DNA of 32,129 nt from Bacteroidota bacterium (GTDB lineage: Bacteria > Bacteroidota > Bacteroidia > Bacteroidales > F082), in the NCBI GenBank assembly GCA_947505205.1, contig CANNKD010000013.1:1-32129 (forward strand), read 5' to 3'. The notes under the pieces are model-generated. The model did no database searches, was not told the origin of the DNA, and worked only from the letters and a program-made list of their open reading frames with translations. The translations under genes and the position numbers were made by a program. Below are positions 1-7,270 of the stretch, one piece after another. Every line of letters starts with the position of its first letter. The stretch's first letter is position 1.

Positions 1-771
1 AAAGATCCGCAGGACGACAAAAATGCCTTACTCGAAATTCGTGCCGGAACCGGTGGCGACGAGGCAAGTATATTTGCCGGTGATTTATACAGAATGTATC
101 TAAAATACTGTGAAACAAAAGGTTGGAAAACAGAATTGGTAAACATGAACGAAGGCACCGCAGGTGGTTTCAAGGAAGTGGTAATCAATGTGATAGGTGC
201 TGGTGTTTACGGAATCCTAAAATTTGAATCGGGTGTTCACCGTGTTCAACGGGTGCCCAAAACCGAAACTCAGGGCAGGATTCACACCTCGGCGGCTTCA
301 GTAGTTGTTTTACCGGAAGCTGACGAATTTGAGATAGAATTGTTAGATAAAGATATCCGCAAAGACACTTTTTGTTCGTCAGGCCCTGGTGGACAATCAG
401 TTAACACAACATATTCGGCTATCCGTTTGACACATATTCCCAGTGGACTCGTAGTTTCGTGTCAGGATGAAAAATCGCAGATTAAAAACCTTGCCAAGGC
501 GATGAAAGTACTACGCAGTCGATTATTTGAATTGGAACACTCTAAATATTTAGAAGAAATTGCCGGAAGACGGAAAACCATGGTTTCGACCGGCGATCGT
601 TCGGCAAAAATAAGAACCTATAACTGGCCGCAAGGACGTGTGACAGACCACCGTATCAATCTGACAATGTATAACTTATCTGCAATTATTGATGGAGATA
701 TTGAAGAAATTATCGAAAAATTGCAAATGGCTGAAAACGTGGAAAGACTTAAAATGGAGTTGGATAACTAA
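1..771 (+). CDS. prfA: Peptide chain release factor 1, 5'-truncated by window edge
   Basis: Releases finished polypeptides at UAA and UAG stop codons in the ribosomal A site. The reading frame is open from base 1, so the ORF-track start at 94 is only an internal Met; roughly the N-terminal 100 residues lie outside the window. Visible are the start of the core domain ([14 protein letters not shown]), the RF1-type block [20 protein letters not shown], and the peptidyl-hydrolysis loop GPGGQSVN with the GGQ glutamine. These are followed by KSQIKN and the conserved [21 protein letters not shown] near the C-terminus. RF1 rather than RF2 is chosen from the [11 protein letters not shown] and [13 protein letters not shown] blocks and the absence of an RF2-style frameshift site in the visible part. 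No terminator is visible after the stop; a degenerate repeat separates it from pyrF. Confidence 0.96.
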   Translation, partial: KDPQDDKNALLEIRAGTGGDEASIFAGDLYRMYLKYCETKGWKTELVNMNEGTAGGFKEVVINVIGAGVYGILKFESGVHRVQRVPKTETQGRIHTSAASVVVLPEADEFEIELLDKDIRKDTFCSSGPGGQSVNTTYSAIRLTHIPSGLVVSCQDEKSQIKNLAKAMKVLRSRLFELEHSKYLEEIAGRRKTMVSTGDRSAKIRTYNWPQGRVTDHRINLTMYNLSAIIDGDIEEIIEKLQMAENVERLKMELDN

Positions 772-862
772 AAGCACGAAGTCAGAAGCTCGAAGCACGA
801 AGACAGAATTCGGAAGTACGAAGACTGGCCACTGAGACTCTCGAAGTGGAAAGTCGGAAGTT
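772..862. repeat. Degenerate CGAAG-rich short-period repeat
   Basis: The prfA-pyrF gap is filled with imperfect copies of a purine-rich unit such as GCACGAAGTCAGAAG, GCTCGAAG, GCACGAAGACAG, GTACGAAGACTGG and CGAAGTGGAAAGTCGGAAG. No frame looks coding. Such text-like degenerate repeats are common in Bacteroidota intergenic DNA; their function is unknown. Confidence 0.7.
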
Positions 863-877
863 TAAAAAAAATAAATC

Positions 878-1705
878 ATGAATAAAAAGGAACTATTCGA
901 ACAGATTAAAATAAAAAAATCATTCCTTTGTGTGGGTTTAGATACTGATATTCAGAAGATTCCAACACATTTATTGCATGAAGTAGATCCAGTTTTTAGT
1001 TTCAACAAAGCTATTATCGATGCAACTTCGCCATTTACGGTTGCCTATAAACCAAATACTGCTTTTTACGAAGAAAATGGTGCCAAAGGCTGGATAAGTC
1101 TTGAGAAAACAATACGTTACATTAAGGAAAATTATCCTGAAATATTCGTCATAGCAGATGCCAAAAGGGGCGATATAGGCAATACTTCCGCCAAATACGC
1201 TTCCGCCTTCTTCGAGAAATTAGGTGCCGATGCCATTACTGTTGCGCCTTATATGGGTTTCGATTCAGTAAGTCCATTTTTAAACCACAAAGACAAATGG
1301 GTGATTCTTCTTGCCCTTACCTCCAACTCAGGTTCGGCTGATTTTCAATATATTAGCTCAAATAATAAAAGTTTATTCGAAATTGTGCTTGCAAAATCAG
1401 CAACTTGGGCAACAGACGATCAAATGATGTTTGTAGTTGGTGCCACGCATCCCGAAGAATTTAAACAAATCAGGGCGATTGTGCCTGATCATTTCCTTTT
1501 GGTTCCCGGAATTGGTGCACAAGGCGGCGATTTACAAGCTGTTGCCGAAAACGGACTAAATAGTTTGTGTGGATTATTGGTAAATTCTTCCAGAGGAATT
1601 ATTTACAAGTCTGATAAAGAGGATTTCGCTATTCAGGCATCCTTCGAAGCCGAAAAAATTCAGAGTGAAATGTCATATATTCTTTCAGAAAAAGGATTAA
1701 TTTAA
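878..1705 (+). CDS. pyrF: Orotidine 5'-phosphate decarboxylase, type 2
   Basis: Last step of de novo UMP synthesis: decarboxylates OMP to UMP in the cytoplasm. The 275-residue length and sequence fit the longer type 2 PyrF subfamily found in Bacteroidota and Actinobacteria, not the roughly 230-residue E. coli type. Visible motifs are the N-terminal FLCVGLDTD, the catalytic Lys/Asp segment [14 protein letters not shown] (family DxKxxD), the VAPYMGFDS strand and the phosphate-binding end [10 protein letters not shown] followed by [10 protein letters not shown]. The ATG start gives a complete N-terminus. The gene follows prfA after a 106-base repetitive gap and is followed 7 bases later by a small lipoprotein gene, so it may be cotranscribed with it. 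Confidence 0.95.
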   Translation: MNKKELFEQIKIKKSFLCVGLDTDIQKIPTHLLHEVDPVFSFNKAIIDATSPFTVAYKPNTAFYEENGAKGWISLEKTIRYIKENYPEIFVIADAKRGDIGNTSAKYASAFFEKLGADAITVAPYMGFDSVSPFLNHKDKWVILLALTSNSGSADFQYISSNNKSLFEIVLAKSATWATDDQMMFVVGATHPEEFKQIRAIVPDHFLLVPGIGAQGGDLQAVAENGLNSLCGLLVNSSRGIIYKSDKEDFAIQASFEAEKIQSEMSYILSEKGLI

Positions 1706-1712
1706 AGTATAG

Positions 1713-2150
1713 ATGCAACGGAAAATAATTTGGACGCTACTTTTGATTATTGGATTCTTCAGTAATGTGATATTTTTACCCTCATGCGATAAGAGGATTG
1801 AATATCTTTACTTCGAAACCCTTACTTATAATAATCAATCCACTTTTGATATAAAAATATCTGCTTTCACAAATATTTATGAAGCAAAGTATTCCATAAA
1901 AAATAATGATAGCCTAGTACAGCGAATAACACTGAATAATGGGGGTGGTTTATATACAGATGGTTATATTTCTTCAGCAGATTCGATCACCATTACATTC
2001 AATGATGAAATAATCTCGATGTTTAGCATTTTAGACACTTCGAGATTCAATATTATTAGGTCAAGTGAACTTATCAAGAGAGAGAAAAATGAGTCATTTT
2101 ATCGCTACACCTTTACCATTAATGACTACAATTATGCGGGAGCGAAATAA
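1713..2150 (+). CDS. Hypothetical small lipoprotein
   Basis: I do not recognise the family. The 145-residue product begins with a basic start, a hydrophobic stretch (TLLLIIGFFSNVIF) and a lipobox-like LPSC with Cys about residue 25. It is therefore probably a lipid-anchored envelope protein. The rest is rich in Thr, Ser, Asn and alternating hydrophobic residues, which suggests a small beta-sandwich. There are no further cysteines and no catalytic motif. The ATG lies only 7 bases after the pyrF stop, implying translational proximity but not shared function. It converges on the T9SS cargo gene with just 15 bases between the two stop codons and no hairpin that I can see. It could be a lineage-specific orphan. 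Confidence 0.72.
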   Translation: MQRKIIWTLLLIIGFFSNVIFLPSCDKRIEYLYFETLTYNNQSTFDIKISAFTNIYEAKYSIKNNDSLVQRITLNNGGGLYTDGYISSADSITITFNDEIISMFSILDTSRFNIIRSSELIKREKNESFYRYTFTINDYNYAGAK

Positions 2151-2165
2151 CGATAAGCTGAAATT

Positions 2166-3746
2166 TCATTTTACAACAATTAATTTCACAGTTTCTTTCC
2201 TGTTTCCGTTCACCAACAGGTTTACAAAATATATTCCCGTAGAGAAATAAGCGAGTGAGACTGTCTTTTGAGTATGTTCCTTTTCTAATATGAAAGAAAA
2301 CAAGGTCATTCCATACAAGTCTGTTATGGTAATATTGGCTTCTCCATCGAATAGTGACAGATCATATTCAATCATGCAGTAATCTCCTGCCGGATTGGGG
2401 AAAATTTTCAGATAACTTTTAACATTTGCTTTTGGATGAATCTCTTCATTTCCCACTATTATTTCGCAATTATCCTGTACAATAGTGTCGGAGGTTATTG
2501 GGTAAGGGCATAAACTGTCGTAGTTGAACAATTGGGTATATATGGTATCGCTTTCGAGTTGTTGGTTAAGTTTGAAGAGGTAGGCATCGAAGTTTCCGTT
2601 GTTGTCGTTTATATTGGTAAAAAATAACAACTTTTTATCAAAAGTAACTTCTGTTGCAGCCAGCCATTCATTTTGCAATAAGCCTGTCTGCCGGATGATG
2701 TTGCCCAACGTATCTATAATAACCGCTTTCGGCCCGCCAACCAGAACATTTCCCCATAAGGCACTGGCCATAAGCGTGCTGTCGGTAATAAATTTTGCCT
2801 CTATCATTTTGCCGTACTCATCGGGTTGGGCCAGATCGTAAATATCCACAATATTTCCAGAAAGGTCCATTTTAAGTAGCGCAGGGGCATCGCCTAAATT
2901 CGGGTAATAATAATGGCTGATGGAAGAATAGAAATATCTGTTGTCCGGACTAAGTACTGTGCTCCAGGCATCACCACCCTTGTTTGACACTTCTTTATGC
3001 ACCACCGTTTCCCACTCAAAGTTGCCCAAAGAATCCGTTTTTATATAATAGGGTTTGTCCCACCAGGAGTGAGGAGGATTTGGATCTTCATACCCACAGT
3101 AACCTGAAATAAGGAAACCACCGTCAGGAGCAAGGGTGAGGTTATAGGCATCTTCATTGTGAAGAGAAGTGTCGGAACTGTTATAACATTTTTTCCACAA
3201 CATATCGCCAGACACATTGAATTTTGCCAGACATATCCTGTCGGTTACATAGGTGGAGTTCATATATCTTAATAACACCACCACCCCGGCATCAGGGGTA
3301 ACCACCAATGCATAGGAGAAGTTAATTCCATCTTCAACAAATACACGACACCATTGTTTTTCGCCACAGGAATTTATTTTCATGATCAACGGGTCATAGC
3401 TTTCATCATTATAATATCCTGTTAATCCCACCAAATAAATATCCCCATAAGAATTAGAGCCCACATCGAATGATAAAACAAGGCTGGAGCTTTCCGTGCC
3501 AAACACCTTTTTCCAAAGTATCTCACCATTAACATCAGTCTTTATCAGCCAGTTATATGAGGGATAATTGGGGCCAAATCTTCCAGCCAGTAGATAACCT
3601 CCGTCATAATGTTTCAGCAGGCTTTCAGCAAAGGGATCTTCGCCTTCCAGGTAATTATTTACCCATCGGTTCTGCGCTACCAGGTTTACGTGCATTAACA
3701 CGATAATAAGTATCGTTGCAGCAGTATATTTTAATACGCCCGTCAT
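2166..3746 (-). CDS. Secreted propeller-like protein with T9SS type A sorting tail
   Basis: A 526-residue exported protein. The N-terminus is a signal peptide (LKYTAATILIIVLMHVNLVAQ). The body holds about seven repeats ending in motifs such as IKTDVNGEILWKK, LAKFNVSGDMLWKK, IKTDSLGNFEWE and LKMDLSGNIVD, a pattern typical of beta-propeller proteins. The last 75 or so residues (from LKIFPNPAGDYCMIEYD to VKLIVVK) form the T9SS C-terminal sorting domain, which directs passage through the outer membrane and is normally cleaved. No enzyme residues are evident, so its surface function is unknown; adhesion or ligand binding is possible. The ATG overlaps the TGA of an upstream tail remnant (ATGA). No Bacteroidota promoter box was found close upstream, so expression may depend on readthrough past the ilvE terminator. 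Confidence 0.87.
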   Translation of the reverse strand: MTGVLKYTAATILIIVLMHVNLVAQNRWVNNYLEGEDPFAESLLKHYDGGYLLAGRFGPNYPSYNWLIKTDVNGEILWKKVFGTESSSLVLSFDVGSNSYGDIYLVGLTGYYNDESYDPLIMKINSCGEKQWCRVFVEDGINFSYALVVTPDAGVVVLLRYMNSTYVTDRICLAKFNVSGDMLWKKCYNSSDTSLHNEDAYNLTLAPDGGFLISGYCGYEDPNPPHSWWDKPYYIKTDSLGNFEWETVVHKEVSNKGGDAWSTVLSPDNRYFYSSISHYYYPNLGDAPALLKMDLSGNIVDIYDLAQPDEYGKMIEAKFITDSTLMASALWGNVLVGGPKAVIIDTLGNIIRQTGLLQNEWLAATEVTFDKKLLFFTNINDNNGNFDAYLFKLNQQLESDTIYTQLFNYDSLCPYPITSDTIVQDNCEIIVGNEEIHPKANVKSYLKIFPNPAGDYCMIEYDLSLFDGEANITITDLYGMTLFSFILEKEHTQKTVSLAYFSTGIYFVNLLVNGNRKETVKLIVVK

Positions 3747-3844
3747 TTGGCCACGATTAACTTTACTGATTCTTCCCTTTTCCCGTTTACTGTCAGGTTT
3801 ACAAAAAAACTCCCACCAACCGGAAGGAGTTTTTGAAATTGGAT
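3743..3844 (-). pseudogene. Orphan remnant of a T9SS C-terminal sorting domain
   Basis: On the minus strand, about 33 codons without a start read IQFQKLLPVGG, SFFVNLTVNGKREESVKLIVAK, then TGA. The tail of the adjacent cargo protein reads IYFVNLLVNGNRKETVKLIVVK, so the two match closely in protein and partly in DNA. The open frame continues up to and slightly into the 3' end of ilvE. The TGA overlaps the ATG of the cargo gene. This is best read as the surviving 3' end of a deleted tandem cargo gene. It overlaps the ilvE terminator. Confidence 0.72.
3803..3834 (-). terminator. Rho-independent terminator after ilvE
   Basis: Read on the minus strand, AAAAACTCC pairs with GGAGTTTTT across a loop of about 12 bases and is followed by a run of seven T. 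It begins 17 bases after the ilvE stop. The A/T flanks make it potentially bidirectional. The T-run also encodes the FF of the sorting-domain remnant. Confidence 0.75.
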
Positions 3845-3851
3845 TTTTAAT

Positions 3852-4871
3852 TTAGATTCCTTCAATTACTGTCGTCCAGCCATGTTTATCATCCAGCTCA
3901 CCTTGCTGAATACCTAACAAAGTTTTATAAAGTTTGGTGCTGAAAGGTCCGGCTTGTTCGCTATATGTATATTCCTTACCGTTTTCGCGATCAACAATTT
4001 TTTTAAAAGGTGAAATGATGGCAGCTGTTCCGCAGGCGCCAGCTTCTTCAAATGTTGCAAGTTCTTCAACCGGCACAGGGCGGCGTTCAACTTTCAATCC
4101 AATATCTTCGGCAATTATTTCCAGACTATTGTTTGTGATGGAAGGTAAAATAGTTCGTGAACTTGGTGTAATATAAACTCCGTTTTTAATTCCAAAGAAG
4201 TTTGCAGGACCAGCTTCGTCGATGTATTTTTTTTCGCGGGCATCCAAAAACAGAACCGAACTGTAACCTTCTGCATGCGCTCTGTCGGCCGGACGCAAAC
4301 TGGCAGCGTAATTGCCACCAACCTTGATATGACCGGTTCCCAGTGGTGCGGCACGATCGTAATCGCGCACTAATTCGACTGCTACCGGACTGAATCCTTC
4401 CTTAAAATAAGGTCCAACCGGAGAAACGAACACCACAAACATATATTCTTTGGCGGGTTTCACACCAACCTGAGCACCTGATCCGAACAACAATGGCCTG
4501 ATATACAAAGAAGCACCAGTTCCAAATGGCGGAATATATTTTGCATTCAACCTGACTGCCTTATCAATTGCCTCAAAAAATAATTCATCCGGAACTTCTG
4601 CCATCATAACTCCAACAGCAGAATTGCGCATACGCTGCGCATTGTTCTGCCAGCGAAATAAACGCACTTTTCCATCCACACCACGATATGCTTTCAAACC
4701 TTCAAAGGCTTCCTGTCCATAATGTAATCCTGTGGCGGCCATATGCACGCTGATATATTCAGATGAACTTACTTCCAAATCGTTCCACACACCATCTTTC
4801 CAGGTGGAGCGAACATTGTAATCTGTTGGATAATAGCCAAATGGCAAATTTTTCCAGTCAATATTTTCCAT
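3852..4871 (-). CDS. ilvE: Branched-chain amino acid aminotransferase
   Basis: PLP-dependent fold-type IV transaminase that interconverts Leu, Ile and Val with their 2-oxo acids, using glutamate/2-oxoglutarate, in the cytoplasm. The 339-residue length fits the bacterial class related to eukaryotic BCATs. Visible features are GLHYGQEAFEGLKAYRG near residue 50, the catalytic lysine in GHIKVGGNYAASL near residue 185, the following FLDAREKKYIDEAGPANFFG, and the C-terminal ACGTAAIISP phosphate-binding segment. The start is the ATG giving MENIDWKNLPFGYY, as usual for the family. A weak promoter-like TAATTTAG box lies about 33 bases upstream (minus strand, 4905-4912). It is alone in its transcription unit, closed by a terminator; no other ilv genes are nearby. 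Confidence 0.95.
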   Translation of the reverse strand: MENIDWKNLPFGYYPTDYNVRSTWKDGVWNDLEVSSSEYISVHMAATGLHYGQEAFEGLKAYRGVDGKVRLFRWQNNAQRMRNSAVGVMMAEVPDELFFEAIDKAVRLNAKYIPPFGTGASLYIRPLLFGSGAQVGVKPAKEYMFVVFVSPVGPYFKEGFSPVAVELVRDYDRAAPLGTGHIKVGGNYAASLRPADRAHAEGYSSVLFLDAREKKYIDEAGPANFFGIKNGVYITPSSRTILPSITNNSLEIIAEDIGLKVERRPVPVEELATFEEAGACGTAAIISPFKKIVDRENGKEYTYSEQAGPFSTKLYKTLLGIQQGELDDKHGWTTVIEGI

Positions 4872-4979
4872 GCAATGAATGTTAAATATAATAATAATTC
4901 GATGCTAAATTAACTAAATAATCGAACCGAAATATATTGATTGTTAATTTATAAACAGTTTAAAGAGAAATTCCATCCA

Positions 4980-5669
4980 TCAATGCAGAGCGATAAAAAT
5001 CAGGCTTGCAACAACGACAAATAACAAGGAAGGTAACAGATTAAGAATTTTTATATTACTGATTTTCAATATATTTAAACCCAATCCAACCAACAAAACA
5101 CCACCGGTCGCAGAAATAGAATTGATCATCAAATCGGGCATAAAACTTCCAAAATATGCTGCAAATACAGTCAATCCTGCCTGGTAAAGAAAGAGTGGCA
5201 CAATTGAAAACAAAACACCCAATCCCAGACCGGATGCCAACGCAATGGACGAAATACCATCCATTAACGATTTGATATAATATAAGTTAGGCTCATTCCC
5301 CAAACCGTCTTCAATGGCGCCCAAAATGGTCATCGAACCCATGCAAAACAATAAAAAGGCCGTGAGTAAACCTTCATTGAATCGCTCTCCGCCAATTTTA
5401 AATTTTTCACCAATGACACTGGCTAATTTATTAAAAAACTTCTCGAGATTTATTAGCTCACCGCTTAAACCACCCATAATCAGGCTCAGAATCACCAAAA
5501 TCCATTCGCTCGCTTTGATAGCCATTGAAACGCCTAAAACTATTGTAAACAGTCCGATTCCCTGAAAAAGAATGGTAACGAATCTTTCTGGAAGCCGAGA
5601 ACGAAAAGTTAAACCAATTAAACTTCCGGCTAATACCGCCACGACATTAATTATTGTTCCTGTTATCAT
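4980..5669 (-). CDS. DUF554 family integral membrane protein
   Basis: The 229-residue protein has about six hydrophobic segments, starting with TIINVVAVLAGSLIGL and ending with NLLPSLLFVVVASLIFIAL. The pattern with GLFTIVLGVSMAI, LSLIMGGLSGELINLEKFFN, FLLFCMGSMTILGAIEDGL and LMDGISSIALASGLGLGV is characteristic of the DUF554 (YdfK/YqgA-like) family. Members are inner-membrane proteins whose transport or regulatory role is not firmly established. It starts at an ATG 69 bases downstream of the methyltransferase stop on the same strand, separated by a repeat-filled spacer, so cotranscription is likely. Nothing in the sequence suggests a substrate. Confidence 0.87.
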   Translation of the reverse strand: MITGTIINVVAVLAGSLIGLTFRSRLPERFVTILFQGIGLFTIVLGVSMAIKASEWILVILSLIMGGLSGELINLEKFFNKLASVIGEKFKIGGERFNEGLLTAFLLFCMGSMTILGAIEDGLGNEPNLYYIKSLMDGISSIALASGLGLGVLFSIVPLFLYQAGLTVFAAYFGSFMPDLMINSISATGGVLLVGLGLNILKISNIKILNLLPSLLFVVVASLIFIALH

Positions 5670-5681
5670 ATTTTGTTATTT

Positions 5682-5736
5682 CTGGTTGCTGGTTGCTGGT
5701 TAGGGTCTGAGCGGAGTCTAAGCGCCGACTTTGTGC
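5682..5736. repeat. Tandem CTGGTTG heptamer plus degenerate intergenic repeat
   Basis: Three direct copies of the heptamer CTGGTTG, the last ending in A, stand at 5682-5702. They are followed by GTCTGAGCGGAGTCTAAGCG, which resembles the GAGCGGAGTCGAAG text often seen between Bacteroidota genes. It fills the methyltransferase-DUF554 gap. Confidence 0.65.
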
Positions 5737-5738
5737 CT

Positions 5739-6899
5739 TCACCCCAACACCGTCTCTAAATAATGTTTCTTAATCCCAAACTGTTTTTTTAATGATTCAA
5801 TTTTTTGATCAATCTCCTCAATATCAATCTTTTTTGTAGTTTTTATTCCCGTTATGAGTACGTTTTTTGGCGTATGTTCCAATTCGATAAACTCCATAAT
5901 CTGGCTTTTATAACCATGTTTTTCCATAATTAAAGCCCTGATGGTATCGGTCAGCATTTCGGCTTGTCGTTCCATCAATATTCCAAATTTGAGCATTGGA
6001 AGCACATTTGCCGGCGGCTGCATGCTTTGTCGTATCTGTTTATGACAACAAGGTGCGCAAACAATCAAACGAGCTCCGGCTTTTATCCCGGCCGCAATGG
6101 CATCATCGGTGGCAGTGTCGCAGGCATGTAAAGCAATGAGCACATCCATTTGATTTACAGCTAAATCACCAATCCGTCCTTCAACAAATTGAAGGTTTGT
6201 CAATTTGGAATTTTGCGCAATCTGATTTGTTTTTTCCACCAGATCGGGGCGTTGTTCAACACCTGTAATATGTACATCTTGTTTTCTGTTAACGCTTAGA
6301 TATTCATACAAGGCAAAAGTTAAATAAGCTTTTCCGGCTCCCATATCAACCACCTTCACAGTGCCCTGAAATTCAATCTGTTTAATCAATCCATCTAAAA
6401 TTTCAACGTATTTATTAATCTGTTTAAACTTAAATTGCATCGATGGCAACACATTTCCTTGTCTGTCAGCGATTCCCAACGAAAACCACCAGGCATTGGC
6501 CGGATTTATCAACCTGGTTTTGGAGTGATCATGTCCCCGTTCGGGAATGGCACGCTTTTCAACTGCTCTTTTGATCAGTTTTGATGATCCTTTTTCATTC
6601 GCAAGCAGCGCATAATCCATTTCTGTGGTGAGTAGATTTGCCGCAAAAAACGAAGTAGTCAATAATTCGGTCAATTGCAGCAACGCATCTTCAACCGTAA
6701 AATTCTTTACAATATCTTTGGTACTGTGCTTATAAGTAAATGACAACCAGTTATTTTCTTTAATGATAATCATTTTCACATACACGTTTTTCAAATCCGA
6801 TCGCTTGTCTTTCGGTTTGCTGAATGTGAGTTTCACAAAATTATTTTGGTTAATCGAATCTTTAACCGCAATCATCAAATCATTCAAAACTTTTTCCAT
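5739..6899 (-). CDS. SAM-dependent methyltransferase, METTL25/RRNAD1-like
   Basis: A 386-residue cytoplasmic class I methyltransferase. The SAM-binding glycine motif is KVVDMGAGKAYLTFALYEYL near residue 180, followed by an acidic strand end GVEQRPDLVEK. Then come LIALHACDTATDDAIAAGI and LIVCAPCCHKQI, a combination of LHACD and CCHK typical of the Methyltransf_32 family. That family includes the eukaryotic METTL25 and RRNAD1/METTL25B proteins. The N-terminal 130 residues are a separate domain that I do not recognise. The substrate is unknown; RNA or protein are both possible. A good Bacteroidota promoter lies 20 bases upstream, and the DUF554 gene follows on the same strand. The start MEKVLNDL is chosen because it fits this promoter and leaves a short leader. 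Confidence 0.82.
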   Translation of the reverse strand: MEKVLNDLMIAVKDSINQNNFVKLTFSKPKDKRSDLKNVYVKMIIIKENNWLSFTYKHSTKDIVKNFTVEDALLQLTELLTTSFFAANLLTTEMDYALLANEKGSSKLIKRAVEKRAIPERGHDHSKTRLINPANAWWFSLGIADRQGNVLPSMQFKFKQINKYVEILDGLIKQIEFQGTVKVVDMGAGKAYLTFALYEYLSVNRKQDVHITGVEQRPDLVEKTNQIAQNSKLTNLQFVEGRIGDLAVNQMDVLIALHACDTATDDAIAAGIKAGARLIVCAPCCHKQIRQSMQPPANVLPMLKFGILMERQAEMLTDTIRALIMEKHGYKSQIMEFIELEHTPKNVLITGIKTTKKIDIEEIDQKIESLKKQFGIKKHYLETVLG

Positions 6900-6918
6900 A
6901 GGATATTTTCAGTAAAGG

Positions 6919-6951
6919 CAAAAGTAAGCAAGTTATTTTCGCAAAGACAAA
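6919..6951 (-). promoter_or_regulatory. Promoter of the methyltransferase gene
   Basis: On the minus strand a TTTG box, 21 bases and TACTTTTG match the Bacteroidota -33/-7 pattern (TTTG and TAnnTTTG). The start codon lies about 20 bases beyond the -7 box. The same TACTTTTG octamer precedes ccoS and the lipoprotein cytochrome c gene. Confidence 0.55.
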
Positions 6952-7222
6952 ATCAAGAATCAAATCCACATGAACAAAATCAAAAAGTTGAAAAGATTAA
7001 AATTTGTTCCAGTAACAACGTTTATTACCTCATTGCCTATTAAAAGCTATTCCACAAAAATCACAAAGTGGGCACGAAGGTTCACAAAGCAAATTTATTC
7101 TTTATGGTTTTTCTTTATGTCTTTTGAGACACAGCTTTTTGGTAACATGGCTTCAAGAACCTCTATTCTTTCATTGCCACATTGCTGAATTGGAAAAAGT
7201 CAAAATGTCAGTCTTTACCCAC
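6952..7222. other. Gene-free divergent spacer with degenerate repeat
   Basis: The space between the divergent methyltransferase and htpG is 371 bases long. The small ORFs listed here (65 and 72 codons) have no family resemblance, no promoter and a composition like the surrounding noncoding DNA; I do not call them genes. Bases 7051-7128 contain a decayed repeat (CCACAAAAATCACAAAG, GGCACGAAGG, TTCACAAAGC, then T-rich CTTTATGGTTTTTCTTTATG). This looks like a worn copy of the CACAAAG/CACGAAG text common in Bacteroidota intergenic regions. Confidence 0.6.
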
Positions 7223-7238
7223 TGGCACAACCTTTGAT
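7223..7238 (+). promoter_or_regulatory. Sigma-54-like -24/-12 element upstream of htpG
   Basis: TGGCAC, five bases, TTGAT matches the sigma-54 consensus TGGCAC-N5-TTGCW except for A in place of C in the -12 dinucleotide. The GG-to-G spacing is the required 12 bases. Transcription would begin near 7249, giving a 22-base leader before the ATG at 7271. No TAnnTTTG box competes in this stretch. This is inference; no upstream activator site was identified. Confidence 0.4.
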
Positions 7239-7270
7239 ACATCCTTCTCAAATCTAAAAATAGAATTACA

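Noticed and set aside
772-877. CGAAG repeat considered as a CRISPR array
   Set aside because: Units are short, imperfect and without regular spacers; no cas gene is in the window.
6970-7188. 72-codon plus-strand ORF in the divergent spacer
   Set aside because: It runs through a degenerate intergenic repeat, has no recognisable domain or promoter, and composition matches noncoding DNA.
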